Below, in pieces: positions 18,623 through 26,558 of a stretch of DNA of 64,000 nt. Under the pieces are notes generated by a model, which worked only from the letters and a program-made list of their open reading frames with translations, ran no database searches and was not told where the DNA came from. The translations under genes and the position numbers were made by a program. Positions within the stretch are counted from its first letter, which is position 1. The number at the start of each line of letters is the position of its first letter. The DNA is from JAJPXC01 sp964628905 (GTDB lineage: Bacteria; Bacteroidota; Bacteroidia; Bacteroidales; Muribaculaceae): NCBI GenBank assembly GCA_964628905.1, contig CAZVNS010000004.1, forward strand, positions 1 through 64,000, read 5' to 3'.

Positions 18623-19194
18623 AAGCCTATTTCACCGTTGCCATAGTCACCGAGTCAGAGATACTCCGCCACGGTATCGAAGCAATGCTCCGCGGGATGC
18701 GATCAATTAGTGCACGCACTGTGCCCATCCCCGCAGAAGGTGCGGTCGACGCTATCGTCGAACAGCGTCCATCGATTATCATTGTCGACCCGATGGCCAT
18801 GTCAGCCAACGAAATCGCTGATGTGAAGCGCCGATATAGAGCCTCAATACTTGTAATCGGCACAGCCTCGCTCCCCGAGGCATATCTGAAGGTGGTTGAC
18901 GGCGTGGTCAGTCTATATGACTCAGCCGACAAGATTATGCGCCAGCTCAAATTGCAATTGAGGTCAGTAGAGTCGACCGGCAGTGAGCTTACACCCCGCG
19001 AACAAGAGATAGTGGTAGGAGTGGTTAAAGGATTGTCAAACAAGGAAATTGCGGCTGAGATGAACCTTGCGGTAAATACAGTGATGACGCATCGCCGAAA
19101 CATCGCCGCGAAACTTCAGATACATTCACCAGCCGGCTTGACCATCTATGCTTTGATGAACAAGCTCGTCAACCTTGAGGATGTAGCAAAATAA
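18619..19194 (+). CDS. LuxR/NarL-type transcriptional regulator with degenerate receiver
   Basis: The C-terminal HTH (about 128-190; LTPREQEIVVGVVKGLSNKE, then NLAVNTVMTHRRNI) is a clear GerE/LuxR DNA-binding domain. The N-terminal 120 residues have a receiver-like fold with an aspartate in IIIVDPMAM. They lack the acidic pair normally found after the first strand (TVAIVTESE), so phosphorylation is doubtful. No kinase is adjacent. Coupling to the hemerythrin gene suggests control by an iron or redox signal; this is inference. Confidence 0.88.
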   Translation: MKAYFTVAIVTESEILRHGIEAMLRGMRSISARTVPIPAEGAVDAIVEQRPSIIIVDPMAMSANEIADVKRRYRASILVIGTASLPEAYLKVVDGVVSLYDSADKIMRQLKLQLRSVESTGSELTPREQEIVVGVVKGLSNKEIAAEMNLAVNTVMTHRRNIAAKLQIHSPAGLTIYALMNKLVNLEDVAK

Positions 19195-19242
19195 CAAACT
19201 GCTTCGCTAAGATCCAGCAGTCAACTCAATATGTGGAAATAA

Positions 19243-19818
19243 TTATCGATTGGCGGCCAGAAATTCTGTGCGAAGCTGAGGATCATCGTTAAACACCCCG
19301 CAATAGGCTGTAGTGGTGGTAACGGAGTCCTGCTTCTCGACACCGCGCATCTTCATGCACAGGTGACCCGCCTCGCACATCACCATCACACCTTTAGGGT
19401 GAAGAGTGCGATAGATAGCATCCATAATTTCCCGGGTCATACGCTCCTGAACTTGCAGTCGGCGAGCATATACGTTGACGACACGAGCCAGTTTGCTAAG
19501 TCCCAATATCTGACCATCAGGTATGTAACCCACTGTGACGTGTCCGAAAAAGGGGAGGATATGATGTTCGCAAAGTGAATAGAACTCAATGCCGCGGACA
19601 ATCACCATCTGGCGCCCCTCGTGATTGAATATAGCTTGACGCATCACTGCGTCGGAGTCCTGGCGATATCCTTGCGTGGCATACCACATGGCCTTGGCGG
19701 CACGCATGGGGGTTTTGATCAATCCCTCACGAGTGGTATCCTCACCAAGAAGCTCGATTATTGCTTTATAATGTTCAGCAATCTGCTGAATAACTTGATT
19801 TTGGTCTTGTTCGCTCAT
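19243..19818 (-). CDS. folE: GTP cyclohydrolase I
   Basis: Converts GTP to 7,8-dihydroneopterin triphosphate, the first step of tetrahydrofolate synthesis. Zinc ligands are in SLCEHHILPFFGH and MCEAGHLCMKMRG, and the pterin-site motif is LGLSKLARVVN. Normal length (191 residues). Last gene of a conserved Bacteroidales cluster after the SPOR gene, 20 nt downstream of it. Confidence 0.97.
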   Translation of the reverse strand: MSEQDQNQVIQQIAEHYKAIIELLGEDTTREGLIKTPMRAAKAMWYATQGYRQDSDAVMRQAIFNHEGRQMVIVRGIEFYSLCEHHILPFFGHVTVGYIPDGQILGLSKLARVVNVYARRLQVQERMTREIMDAIYRTLHPKGVMVMCEAGHLCMKMRGVEKQDSVTTTTAYCGVFNDDPQLRTEFLAANR

Positions 19819-19838
19819 TATTTTTTAGTAATGGCGTA

Positions 19839-20330
19839 TCACTGGTTGAGATTGATGCGGTCGCGCACCACTGTGATTTCACGCTTTAATGCTGGAAATG
19901 CTTTCTTCATCGTTGCCGCAAAATCCTCAGCCTCGGCACGCGTGCGGAAATCACCCACACGTAGCCTCCAATATGGTGCGTTATACACTAAATAGCAATC
20001 ATACTGAGGGAAATAGGCCCTTACCTGAGCCTCACGCGATTGACCCTCATGCTTAGCTGAAGCGCTATTGCCCGAGAAGGCCTGCACACGGAAACCGGCA
20101 GCACTGCGCTGGGTGGTAGAAGCTGGCTGCGACTCTACCTCTTCGATTTGAGGCTCAACTGGTTGCAAACGCTCATAGACTCCTCTTGGCATTTCGACGG
20201 TAATGATGCCGTCGGCCTCGACTTCCTCTACAATATGGCGTGGCATATCGGGTTTCGCTATGGGTTGTTGAGCCGCAACTGGTATGGCAAATGCGATGAG
20301 GGTAGCTGAAAGAAGAGTGTGGCGTGACAT
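19839..20330 (-). CDS. SPOR-domain protein, exported
   Basis: Signal peptide (LLSATLIAFAIPVAAQ), a proline/glutamate-rich middle, then a C-terminal SPOR domain (about 83-155; AGFRVQAFSG and YWRLRVGDFRTRAEAEDFAA). SPOR domains bind denuded glycan strands at division sites, so a periplasmic cell-wall role is likely. 163 residues; sits between tpiA and folE in a conserved order. Confidence 0.88.
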   Translation of the reverse strand: MSRHTLLSATLIAFAIPVAAQQPIAKPDMPRHIVEEVEADGIITVEMPRGVYERLQPVEPQIEEVESQPASTTQRSAAGFRVQAFSGNSASAKHEGQSREAQVRAYFPQYDCYLVYNAPYWRLRVGDFRTRAEAEDFAATMKKAFPALKREITVVRDRINLNQ

Positions 20331-20352
20331 CGGAGTTAATTTTATTATTTAT

Positions 20353-20398
20353 AACACAGAGCTACAGAGCAGAGTTTTCCACTCTGTGGCTCTATGTT
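20353..20398. repeat. Imperfect hairpin upstream of the SPOR gene
   Basis: AGAGCTACAGAG at 20358-20369 pairs with CTCTGTGGCTCT at 20382-20393 with one wobble, and outer bases extend the stem with a mismatch. It lies between the tpiA palindrome and the SPOR start codon, so it would be in the SPOR 5' leader if read through. Confidence 0.45.
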
Positions 20399-20422
20399 AA
20401 ATTTAGGTCAGATAAGTCTTAG

Positions 20423-20455
20423 ACCCCATCTCATAAAAATTTTATGAGATGGGGT
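20423..20455. repeat. Perfect palindrome after tpiA, also candidate terminator
   Basis: Sixteen bases (ACCCCATCTCATAAAA) are followed, one base later, by their exact reverse complement, directly after the tpiA stop. Because the loop is almost absent it is an unusual terminator. Its arms match the end sequences of the composite repeat at 54230-54593, so it may be a reduced or emptied copy of that element. Confidence 0.75.
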
Positions 20456-20456
20456 T

Positions 20457-21212
20457 TTAGAATGCTGTTACGATACCCATGAAGTCCTCGGCCTTGAGCG
20501 ATGCGCCACCGATGAGGCCGCCGTCGACGTTGGGCTTGGCGAAAAGCTGCTTAGCGTTGCTGGGCTTGCAGCTGCCACCATAGAGTATAGAGGTGTTTTC
20601 AGCAACTTCCTTGCCATATTTGTCGGCGATGATTGAACGGATATGGGCGTGCATCTCCTCGGCCTGGTCGTCGGTTGCGGTCTTGCCTGTACCGATGGCC
20701 CAAACAGGCTCGTAAGCGAGGATGAGTTTGCCGAAATCGTCAGCTGAGAGATCGAAAAGAGCTTCCTCAATCTGCTTTTTCACAACTTCGAGGTATGAAC
20801 CGTTCTCACGCTCCTCAAGCACTTCACCGATGCAGAAGATGGGGGTGAGGTTTTCAGCCAGAGCGAGTTTCACCTTCTCGCGGAGGGTCTCAGAAGTCTC
20901 ACCATAGTATTGGCGACGCTCTGAGTGGCCAAGAATTACGTAAGTGGCACCCGTAGAAGCAACCATCGGAGCAGACACTTCGCCGGTGTAAGCGCCCTTG
21001 AGGTGGTCGGCACAGTTCTCAGCGCCGAGGCCAAGCTTGTTCTGGTCAATCACGCCATGGATTGAAGCCAAGTGTGTGAAAGGCACACATATGATTACGT
21101 CGCATTTTGTCTCCACTCCCTTGAGAGCGTCGTTGACTTCACTGGCGAGCTGGATGCCCTCCTGCAGGGTGGTGTTCATCTTCCAGTTGCCTGCTACGAT
21201 ATTCTTTCTCAT
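20457..21212 (-). CDS. tpiA: Triosephosphate isomerase
   Basis: Interconverts dihydroxyacetone phosphate and glyceraldehyde 3-phosphate. Catalytic residues are in AGNWKMN (lysine), LGHSERR (histidine) and AYEPVWAIGTGKTA (glutamate), with the phosphate loop at ILYGGSCKPSNA. 251 residues, normal length. A long R1-containing leader precedes it and a palindrome follows its stop. Confidence 0.98.
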   Translation of the reverse strand: MRKNIVAGNWKMNTTLQEGIQLASEVNDALKGVETKCDVIICVPFTHLASIHGVIDQNKLGLGAENCADHLKGAYTGEVSAPMVASTGATYVILGHSERRQYYGETSETLREKVKLALAENLTPIFCIGEVLEERENGSYLEVVKKQIEEALFDLSADDFGKLILAYEPVWAIGTGKTATDDQAEEMHAHIRSIIADKYGKEVAENTSILYGGSCKPSNAKQLFAKPNVDGGLIGGASLKAEDFMGIVTAF

Positions 21213-21215
21213 TTT

Positions 21216-21276
21216 ATTAAGTTGTTAAGTTGTTGATTTTTTTAAAGTTTTTGAGATGTTGAGTGTTTGAGTTATC
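21216..21276 (-). repeat. R1 leader repeat upstream of tpiA
   Basis: Read in tpiA sense, the tract is AACTCAAACACTCAACATCT, then CAAAAACTTT and AACAACTTAACAACTTAAT before the ATG: the typical A/C/T-rich, G-free R1 composition. Confidence 0.65.
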
Positions 21277-21309
21277 ACTTTTACAATCAAACACACTCTA
21301 TTTAGACCG

Positions 21310-21317
21310 CAAAATTA
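21310..21317 (-). promoter_or_regulatory. -7 box of tpiA
   Basis: The minus strand reads TAATTTTG (plus CAAAATTA), an exact -7 match. ATTG lies 17 nt upstream as a possible -33 box inside the 3' end of the preceding gene. The leader would be about 95 nt and include the R1 tract. Confidence 0.45.
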
Positions 21318-21333
21318 CGGAAAATTTCTTAAA

Positions 21334-22623
21334 TCAATCTTTATCCTTCACATTTTTCTTGGCCTTGGTCATGGCATAATTGACAAACGACTGCAATGCC
21401 CAAACAATCAGCAACAAGACCACCAAAGCCGAGGTGAGTTGCCAGAACAGCTTTACCCCGTCAAATTTAATCTCATCAATCACTTGCGGCATTTCCACTG
21501 AGCGGCCGGTGACAGTATCGTCAAGCGACGAGATATTGCGCTTGGCTATAATCCTGCCATCGTCGATTACCACTATCGCTATATTTCCGCGAGCCAACTC
21601 CTTGATATCGGTATCGTCGGCAGTGTAGCAAGGATATTGAGCCATAGATATGTCACGCCAACCTTCGATGCCCTTCTGGTCAGTTGCGATTATGGCGAAG
21701 AAGTCGACATCCTCCTCCGCGGCTTCTTTATATAGTTCATTGATCAGCAGTGTATAGGAGATATCGATACGTCGCAAGTCGGGAATTAGCAATATGATTT
21801 GTTCCCCTTGACCGGTGAAAACATCGTCGGTCACATCCTCGTCGGCCTCGTCGTAGAGTGTCATCACGTCGTGTGACTGAGCTTCATTTACATCAGCTGA
21901 TGCCCCAGCGGAACGGCGATCCACAAAAGTCCACCCTTCATCATCGTCGGGCAACTCGTCGGCCCGAAAGGTGCGGGTCACACCTTCACGCTCGTATATA
22001 AACTCCATCTCACCAACTTCATCGTCAACATCTTCCTGCGATTGGCTGAGGCCTACATGATATTCAGAGCCTACTGGATGACTCCGGAAGTCAATCATCG
22101 GCTGGAAGTTGTATCCCACAAACCCCACAGCTATCGCATAGACCCACAGCAGAGTGCACACCAGCCATTGCGATGCAGGGCGGAAGAGGCATTTTACCTT
22201 AGTATTATTATACCAAAGATATACCACTGCCACGGTGATCAGCACGTTCTTAAAGAAGGTGGCACTGTTGGATATCGTCCAAAGGTCGCCGAAGCAACCG
22301 CAGTCGCTCACCGGATTTGCCACCATTATATAAAATGTGAGTGGCAGCATCACGGCCATCATAGCCGAGAGTATCCATACGACCCCGCGGCGGAAACACC
22401 CCATGGCAAGGATAACTCCAGAGGTGAACTCCACACCGGCTATCGTTATCGCCCCAACAAGTGTGATTGTACGTTGGAACGACATGCCCCAAACTGCGAG
22501 ATATTGATCTATCTTATAGACAAATCCCCAAGGGTCAATGAGTTTGGCGATACCTGAAACTACAAAAACTCCTCCGATGACAATGCGCGCTATCCACACT
22601 ATCAGGTGACGGTAGCGCAACAT
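21334..22623 (-). CDS. DoxX/MauE-like membrane protein, BT_3928 family
   Basis: The N-terminal 150 residues hold four membrane helices of the DoxX/MauE type (IARIVIGGVFVVSGIAKLID; SDCGCFGDLW with a conserved cysteine pair). About 250 residues follow, with an acidic stretch, a thioredoxin-like segment and a final helix. The CGCFG loop suggests electron or disulfide handling across the inner membrane. I use the ATG at 22623 because it matches the expected short N-terminus; a TTG at 22671, 12 nt after the DUF1599 stop, would add 16 residues. Sits in the conserved DUF1599-tpiA cluster. Confidence 0.85.
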   Translation of the reverse strand: MLRYRHLIVWIARIVIGGVFVVSGIAKLIDPWGFVYKIDQYLAVWGMSFQRTITLVGAITIAGVEFTSGVILAMGCFRRGVVWILSAMMAVMLPLTFYIMVANPVSDCGCFGDLWTISNSATFFKNVLITVAVVYLWYNNTKVKCLFRPASQWLVCTLLWVYAIAVGFVGYNFQPMIDFRSHPVGSEYHVGLSQSQEDVDDEVGEMEFIYEREGVTRTFRADELPDDDEGWTFVDRRSAGASADVNEAQSHDVMTLYDEADEDVTDDVFTGQGEQIILLIPDLRRIDISYTLLINELYKEAAEEDVDFFAIIATDQKGIEGWRDISMAQYPCYTADDTDIKELARGNIAIVVIDDGRIIAKRNISSLDDTVTGRSVEMPQVIDEIKFDGVKLFWQLTSALVVLLLIVWALQSFVNYAMTKAKKNVKDKD

Positions 22624-22683
22624 GAATTCACTGAAGGTTGTTGGCTTGTGAGCTTGTGCTGACGTATCCAAGACCGTAACGGG

Positions 22684-23229
22684 TTACTGGTTGTTGGTGA
22701 GCTTAATAATGCCAAACATGGCATAATTGACCATATCCATATAATTTGCGTCAACACCTTCCGATACTTTGGTTGAACCGGCATTGTCCTCAATCTCCTT
22801 GGTACGCATTATCTTGGTGAGTATCAAGTCGGTATATGACGATACACGCATCATGCGCCATGCCTCGCCATAGTCATGGTTTTTGGCAAGCATCAATGAG
22901 CGAGTTGTCGACATCTTCTCATCGTAAAGCTCAAGAGCCTTCTCAGGGGAGATATCCTTCGCGTCGGCATAGCCCAATTGCAGCTGTATCAGCGCCACGA
23001 TGCCGTAGTTGACAAGCCCGATGAATTCAGGGAGAATTCCTTCGTCAACCATAGCTTGACCGGTAGTCTCAAGGGTACGTATACGCTTGGCTTTAATGAA
23101 CATCTGGTCGGTGAGCGATTGTGGACGCATCAGCCGCCACGATGCGCCATAGTCGGCGAGCTTGTCGGAAAACACTTTGCGGCAGAGGGCTATCGCTGTG
23201 TCAAATTGGGTGGTGGTGTTAGGGGTCAT
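22684..23229 (-). CDS. DUF1599 domain protein
   Basis: 181 residues with two internally similar halves, each containing a D(/H)YG-W-M arrangement (KLADYGASWRLMRPQSLTDQ and KNHDYGEAWRMMRVSSYTDL), typical of DUF1599. Function is unknown. The duplicated motif with paired charged residues suggests a nucleotide- or metal-binding helical bundle, but that is a guess. It heads the cluster with the BT_3928-like gene, tpiA, SPOR and folE. Confidence 0.88.
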   Translation of the reverse strand: MTPNTTTQFDTAIALCRKVFSDKLADYGASWRLMRPQSLTDQMFIKAKRIRTLETTGQAMVDEGILPEFIGLVNYGIVALIQLQLGYADAKDISPEKALELYDEKMSTTRSLMLAKNHDYGEAWRMMRVSSYTDLILTKIMRTKEIEDNAGSTKVSEGVDANYMDMVNYAMFGIIKLTNNQ

Positions 23230-23250
23230 GCTGAGTATATTGGGATTATT

Positions 23251-24309
23251 TCAGTAGGGTTTAGCTTTAATTTCACCGCGAAGCACGCCTAAAGCGTTGC
23301 CGGCTAATGCCTCCATTTCATCCTCGCCGGGGAACACATGTACCGGCGCAAGATAATTGACGCGAGGTATCAATCGGTCAATCACATAGTCGCTATAGGC
23401 CATACCTCCCGTGAGAAGTATCGCATCGACTTTCCCATAAAGCACCGCCCCTTCGGAGGCGATTGCTTTCGCCACATGATAAATCATGGCGTCAAGGATT
23501 AGCTGGGCATGTGTGTCGCCATCGTTGATGCGGCGTATTATCTCCCTGACGTCGTTAGAGCCAAGGTGGGCGGTGAGTCCGGCAAGTCCGGCGATACGTT
23601 TCATCAGCTGCTCCTCTGTGTATTGTCCACTGTAGCAAAGGCGTATCAAGTCGCAGGCGGGAAGGGAGCCGGCACGTTCGGGAGAGAAGGGGCCTTCGCC
23701 ATTAAGAGCGTTGTTGGCATCAATGGCGCGTCCGTGATTGTGGGCTGCAACGGAGATGCCACCGCCAAGGTGACAGATGATGAGATTGAGGTCTTCATAG
23801 CGACGGCCTATCTGCTTGGCATATCGGCGGGCGATGGCGCGCTGGTTGAGGGCATGCCAGACGCAGATGCGCTCCATCAGCGGCGAACCGCTTATGCGGG
23901 CATAGTCACACAGCTCATCCACAACTCCCGGATCAGCTACATAGCTCGGTGCTCCAATTGAGTTAGCAATATCAAAAGCAAGAATGCACCCTAAGTCGCA
24001 GGCATGCTGATGGCGGCAAGTGCGCATATCCTCACACATCTGCTCATTAATTATATAGACGCCTCCCTCTACAGGCTTGGCCAGTCCGCCGCGGCCAACT
24101 ACAGCGTCAAACTGCATCGGTTGCCCGGCATCCTTTAGCGTCTGCTCAATAAGTTGGCGACGGAAACTGTATTGGTCGGTGATATCTTCGAAGCGAGCGA
24201 TCTCTTCGGGGCTATGGTCAATTGATTTGGCAAATAAACGGGTCTCATCCTCGTAGACAGCAATCTTGGTGCTTGTCGAACCTGGGTTGATTGCTAATAT
24301 CCTCTTCAT
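23251..24309 (-). CDS. buk: Butyrate kinase
   Basis: Acetokinase-family enzyme forming butyrate (or a branched-chain acid) and ATP from the acyl phosphate. The N-terminal phosphate loop is ILAINPGSTSTKIAVYE and the central glycine-rich motif is ICHLGGGISVAAHNHGRAID. The ATG at 24309 lies 2 nt after the ptb stop; a TTG two codons upstream is less likely. 352 residues, normal. Forms a two-gene operon with ptb. Confidence 0.94.
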   Translation of the reverse strand: MKRILAINPGSTSTKIAVYEDETRLFAKSIDHSPEEIARFEDITDQYSFRRQLIEQTLKDAGQPMQFDAVVGRGGLAKPVEGGVYIINEQMCEDMRTCRHQHACDLGCILAFDIANSIGAPSYVADPGVVDELCDYARISGSPLMERICVWHALNQRAIARRYAKQIGRRYEDLNLIICHLGGGISVAAHNHGRAIDANNALNGEGPFSPERAGSLPACDLIRLCYSGQYTEEQLMKRIAGLAGLTAHLGSNDVREIIRRINDGDTHAQLILDAMIYHVAKAIASEGAVLYGKVDAILLTGGMAYSDYVIDRLIPRVNYLAPVHVFPGEDEMEALAGNALGVLRGEIKAKPY

Positions 24310-24311
24310 AA

Positions 24312-25214
24312 TCAAAGGGCTGCGAGAGCCAAACTATAAAGTTTCGACATTATCGTATCGCCTCTCGAGGGGAGCACCACCGGCGCCATCGTGCCTTGAA
24401 GCACCGCAGCTGTCGAGGCTCCGCAGAAGAGACCGATAGTCTTATAGAACATGTTGGCCGCCTCAATATCAGGGAAAAGCAATGCGTCGGCTTCACCTTT
24501 GATGGGGGAGTCAATGTGCTTCTTGAGCATGCTCTTATAGGAGCAAGCCGTCTTCACGTCAATCGGTCCGTCGACTATGCAGGGGCCGAACTCACCTTCA
24601 TGGGCGCGATCAATCAGCTCCTTAAATTCGACGGTGAAGGGGAAATGGCGCTCGTCGACTTTCTCCGAGCAGTGCACCAGGGCGATCTTAGGTTCGGCGA
24701 TACCGAAGGCTCGGGCCACATATGCGAGATATTTAATTTGCGCAGCACGCTGGCTGAGTGTAGGGTATGGTATCACCGCTGAGTCAGAGAAGAAGAGCAG
24801 TTTGGGATAAGCCGGTATCTCTGAGGCAGTGATATGGGTCAGCACGTTGCCCTTGGGCAGGATGCCGTACTCCTTATTTAGGATGGCGCGGAGCAGGTTG
24901 TCGGTGTTGAGCATACCTTTCATCAGGATGTCGGCTCGCCCCTCGCGTACAGTCTTAACGGCCTTTGCGGCGGCATCGTCGCTATTGTCAGCGTCGATGA
25001 AAGTGATGTTGGCACTATGGCGCATCAACACCTTGTTGGACTCGCATTGCGCTTTGCAACCCACCATCATCGCATCGATAAATCCCACCTCAAGTGCGCG
25101 GCTAACAGCCATTTGTGTCGCCTGGTCCTCCGGCCATACGACAGCCACACGTTTACGATTGCCCCTCATGCGCAAATGATCAATCAGTTCGTCAAAATTC
25201 TTTATAATCTCCAT
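24312..25214 (-). CDS. ptb: Phosphate butyryltransferase
   Basis: Converts butyryl-CoA and phosphate to butyryl phosphate, feeding butyrate kinase. A 300-residue member of the PTA/PTB family, with ADILMKGMLNTDNLLRAIL, a C-terminal GEADALLFPDIEAANMFYK and VVLPSRGDTIMSK. Alternatively it could prefer branched-chain acyl-CoAs. Promoter-like sequence precedes it. Confidence 0.94.
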   Translation of the reverse strand: MEIIKNFDELIDHLRMRGNRKRVAVVWPEDQATQMAVSRALEVGFIDAMMVGCKAQCESNKVLMRHSANITFIDADNSDDAAAKAVKTVREGRADILMKGMLNTDNLLRAILNKEYGILPKGNVLTHITASEIPAYPKLLFFSDSAVIPYPTLSQRAAQIKYLAYVARAFGIAEPKIALVHCSEKVDERHFPFTVEFKELIDRAHEGEFGPCIVDGPIDVKTACSYKSMLKKHIDSPIKGEADALLFPDIEAANMFYKTIGLFCGASTAAVLQGTMAPVVLPSRGDTIMSKLYSLALAAL

Positions 25215-25279
25215 TTTCAGGTGCTATTTCATGGTTATGATTGTTGAACTATAGAAGTTAGATTTCTGTCTTAGGATTG

Positions 25280-25287
25280 CAAATATA
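25280..25287 (-). promoter_or_regulatory. -7 box of ptb-buk
   Basis: The minus strand reads TATATTTG (plus CAAATATA), an exact -7 match about 66 nt before the ptb ATG. No clear -33 box at the standard distance. Confidence 0.4.
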
Positions 25288-25316
25288 CAAGATTTTTTTG
25301 TGTAATTTTGTCGCGA

Positions 25317-26501
25317 ATGTCAAAAATTCTTGAGATAAATACCGTAGCCGACCATACCAACGCTGTCGGGCGCTTGATGATGTCGCTCACCGACCATCTG
25401 CGCTCACGAGGGCACACCTGCTACGTGGCCACCGGACGCGGCGATTTCAGCAACGTCGACTTCAAGATTGGCAACAAGCTAAATGTATATAGCCATGCTT
25501 TTTGGAGCCGTATCACCGACACAGAGGGACTTCACTCCCGGCAGGCAACAAAGCGTCTGGTTGACTACATTCACCGCGTGGAGCCTGATGTGGTGCACCT
25601 GCACAACCTCCACGGTCATTATCTCAACATCCGGCTACTCATAGAAGCCTTAGCTCGATGGGGCGGCAGGGTGGTGCTCACCATGCACGACCTATGGTGG
25701 CTGACGGGGCACTGCACGCACTTCGCCCACAACGATTGCGCACCATGGCTTGACAACTGCCGCAACTGCAACTGGCATCGCAGGGAGTATCCGACGAGTT
25801 GGCTCGACTCAGCCCCATCCAACCTTGAGCGCAAACGCCGCCTGCTGCATCAACTTCCTGACCTCTCCATCGTTGTCCCCTCACACTGGATGCACACCCA
25901 GCTACTCAGGGGGCACCTCGCCGATATACGTAGCCAAGTGATAGCCAACGGCATCGACACGCAGACATTTCACCCGGCGGAGGTTGAGTCGCGCCAAGGC
26001 ATACTCTGCGTAGCTTCACGATGGAGCCGCTCGAAGGTTATCGAATATATAGTCAACCTGTCACATCTCACCGACTTACCTATCACCGTCGTAGGCGATA
26101 TCATGGGCCAGCATATTGATACCCGGAGGATCCTTGTGATACCACACGCTACACCTTCGGAGCTCGCCTCATTATATCAGCAGAGCGCAGTGGTGGTCAA
26201 CCCGTCGCAAGTGGAATCATACGGCATGGTGACGGCAGAAGCCCTCAGTTGCGGAACTCCGGTAGTGGTCAACGCACATTGCGGTGCCGCGGTTGAGCTA
26301 TTAAGCCGCGGCGGTGGCCTGGCCGTCGAGCCAGAGCAATTGCACGAAGGCGTAGCCAGGATAGTCCGAGGCGATTACCCGGCCTTGAAGACCCCCCCCC
26401 CCCACCATCAATCAAATGACAGATGCCTACGAGCACATTCTCACCAACCATCAGTAACAGGGGATGGCAAACAATATGCAGAGAGGGCGGAGTCATTGTG
26501 A
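25317..26501 (+). CDS. GT4-family glycosyltransferase with C-terminus displaced by a poly-C tract
   Basis: Retaining GT-B glycosyltransferase, probably adding a sugar to a surface polysaccharide. The N-terminal lobe includes VVHLHNLHGHYLN and LTMHDLWWLTGHC. The C-terminal lobe has NPSQVESYGMVTAEALSCGT, the GT4 nucleotide-sugar site. I use the ATG at 25317 (MSKILEINTVADHTN); a TTG at 25308 is also open. Near the 3' end a run of 12 C at 26392-26403 shifts the frame. As given, the protein ends in a non-homologous tail (PPPHHQSNDRCL onward). With 11 or 14 C it would end in TINQMTDAYEHILTNHQ and stop at 26457, which looks like a normal GT4 terminal helix. Confidence 0.88.
   Translation: MSKILEINTVADHTNAVGRLMMSLTDHLRSRGHTCYVATGRGDFSNVDFKIGNKLNVYSHAFWSRITDTEGLHSRQATKRLVDYIHRVEPDVVHLHNLHGHYLNIRLLIEALARWGGRVVLTMHDLWWLTGHCTHFAHNDCAPWLDNCRNCNWHRREYPTSWLDSAPSNLERKRRLLHQLPDLSIVVPSHWMHTQLLRGHLADIRSQVIANGIDTQTFHPAEVESRQGILCVASRWSRSKVIEYIVNLSHLTDLPITVVGDIMGQHIDTRRILVIPHATPSELASLYQQSAVVVNPSQVESYGMVTAEALSCGTPVVVNAHCGAAVELLSRGGGLAVEPEQLHEGVARIVRGDYPALKTPPPHHQSNDRCLRAHSHQPSVTGDGKQYAERAESL
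26392..26403 (+). repeat. Homopolymeric C12 tract inside a glycosyltransferase gene
   Basis: Twelve consecutive C bases within codons of the last 40 residues. Losing one C or gaining two places the natural terminal helix in frame. Such tracts slip during replication and commonly drive phase variation of surface genes; a sequencing or assembly error is the alternative. Confidence 0.85.
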
Positions 26502-26514
26502 CTCCGCCCTCTGC
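26478..26514. terminator. Strong stem-loop between glycosyltransferase and rpsP
   Basis: Fourteen consecutive pairs (AGAGGGCGGAGTCA with its complement) and a 3-nt loop TTG, extendable by GCAG/CTGC across a small bulge. Placed between two convergent genes, it can end both transcripts. No long T-tract. Confidence 0.7.
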
Positions 26515-26558
26515 GATGACTTGGGTGGATTGCCCAAGTATAAGTTGAAGAAGCTGAA

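Noticed and set aside
18619..19194. Classic two-component response regulator
   Set aside because: The receiver lacks the acidic pair and no histidine kinase is adjacent, so phosphorelay control is not supported.
20423..20455. Ordinary rho-independent terminator
   Set aside because: It may function as one, but the palindrome has almost no loop and lacks a clear T-tract, and its arms match the composite repeat ends. I list it as a repeat with terminator potential.
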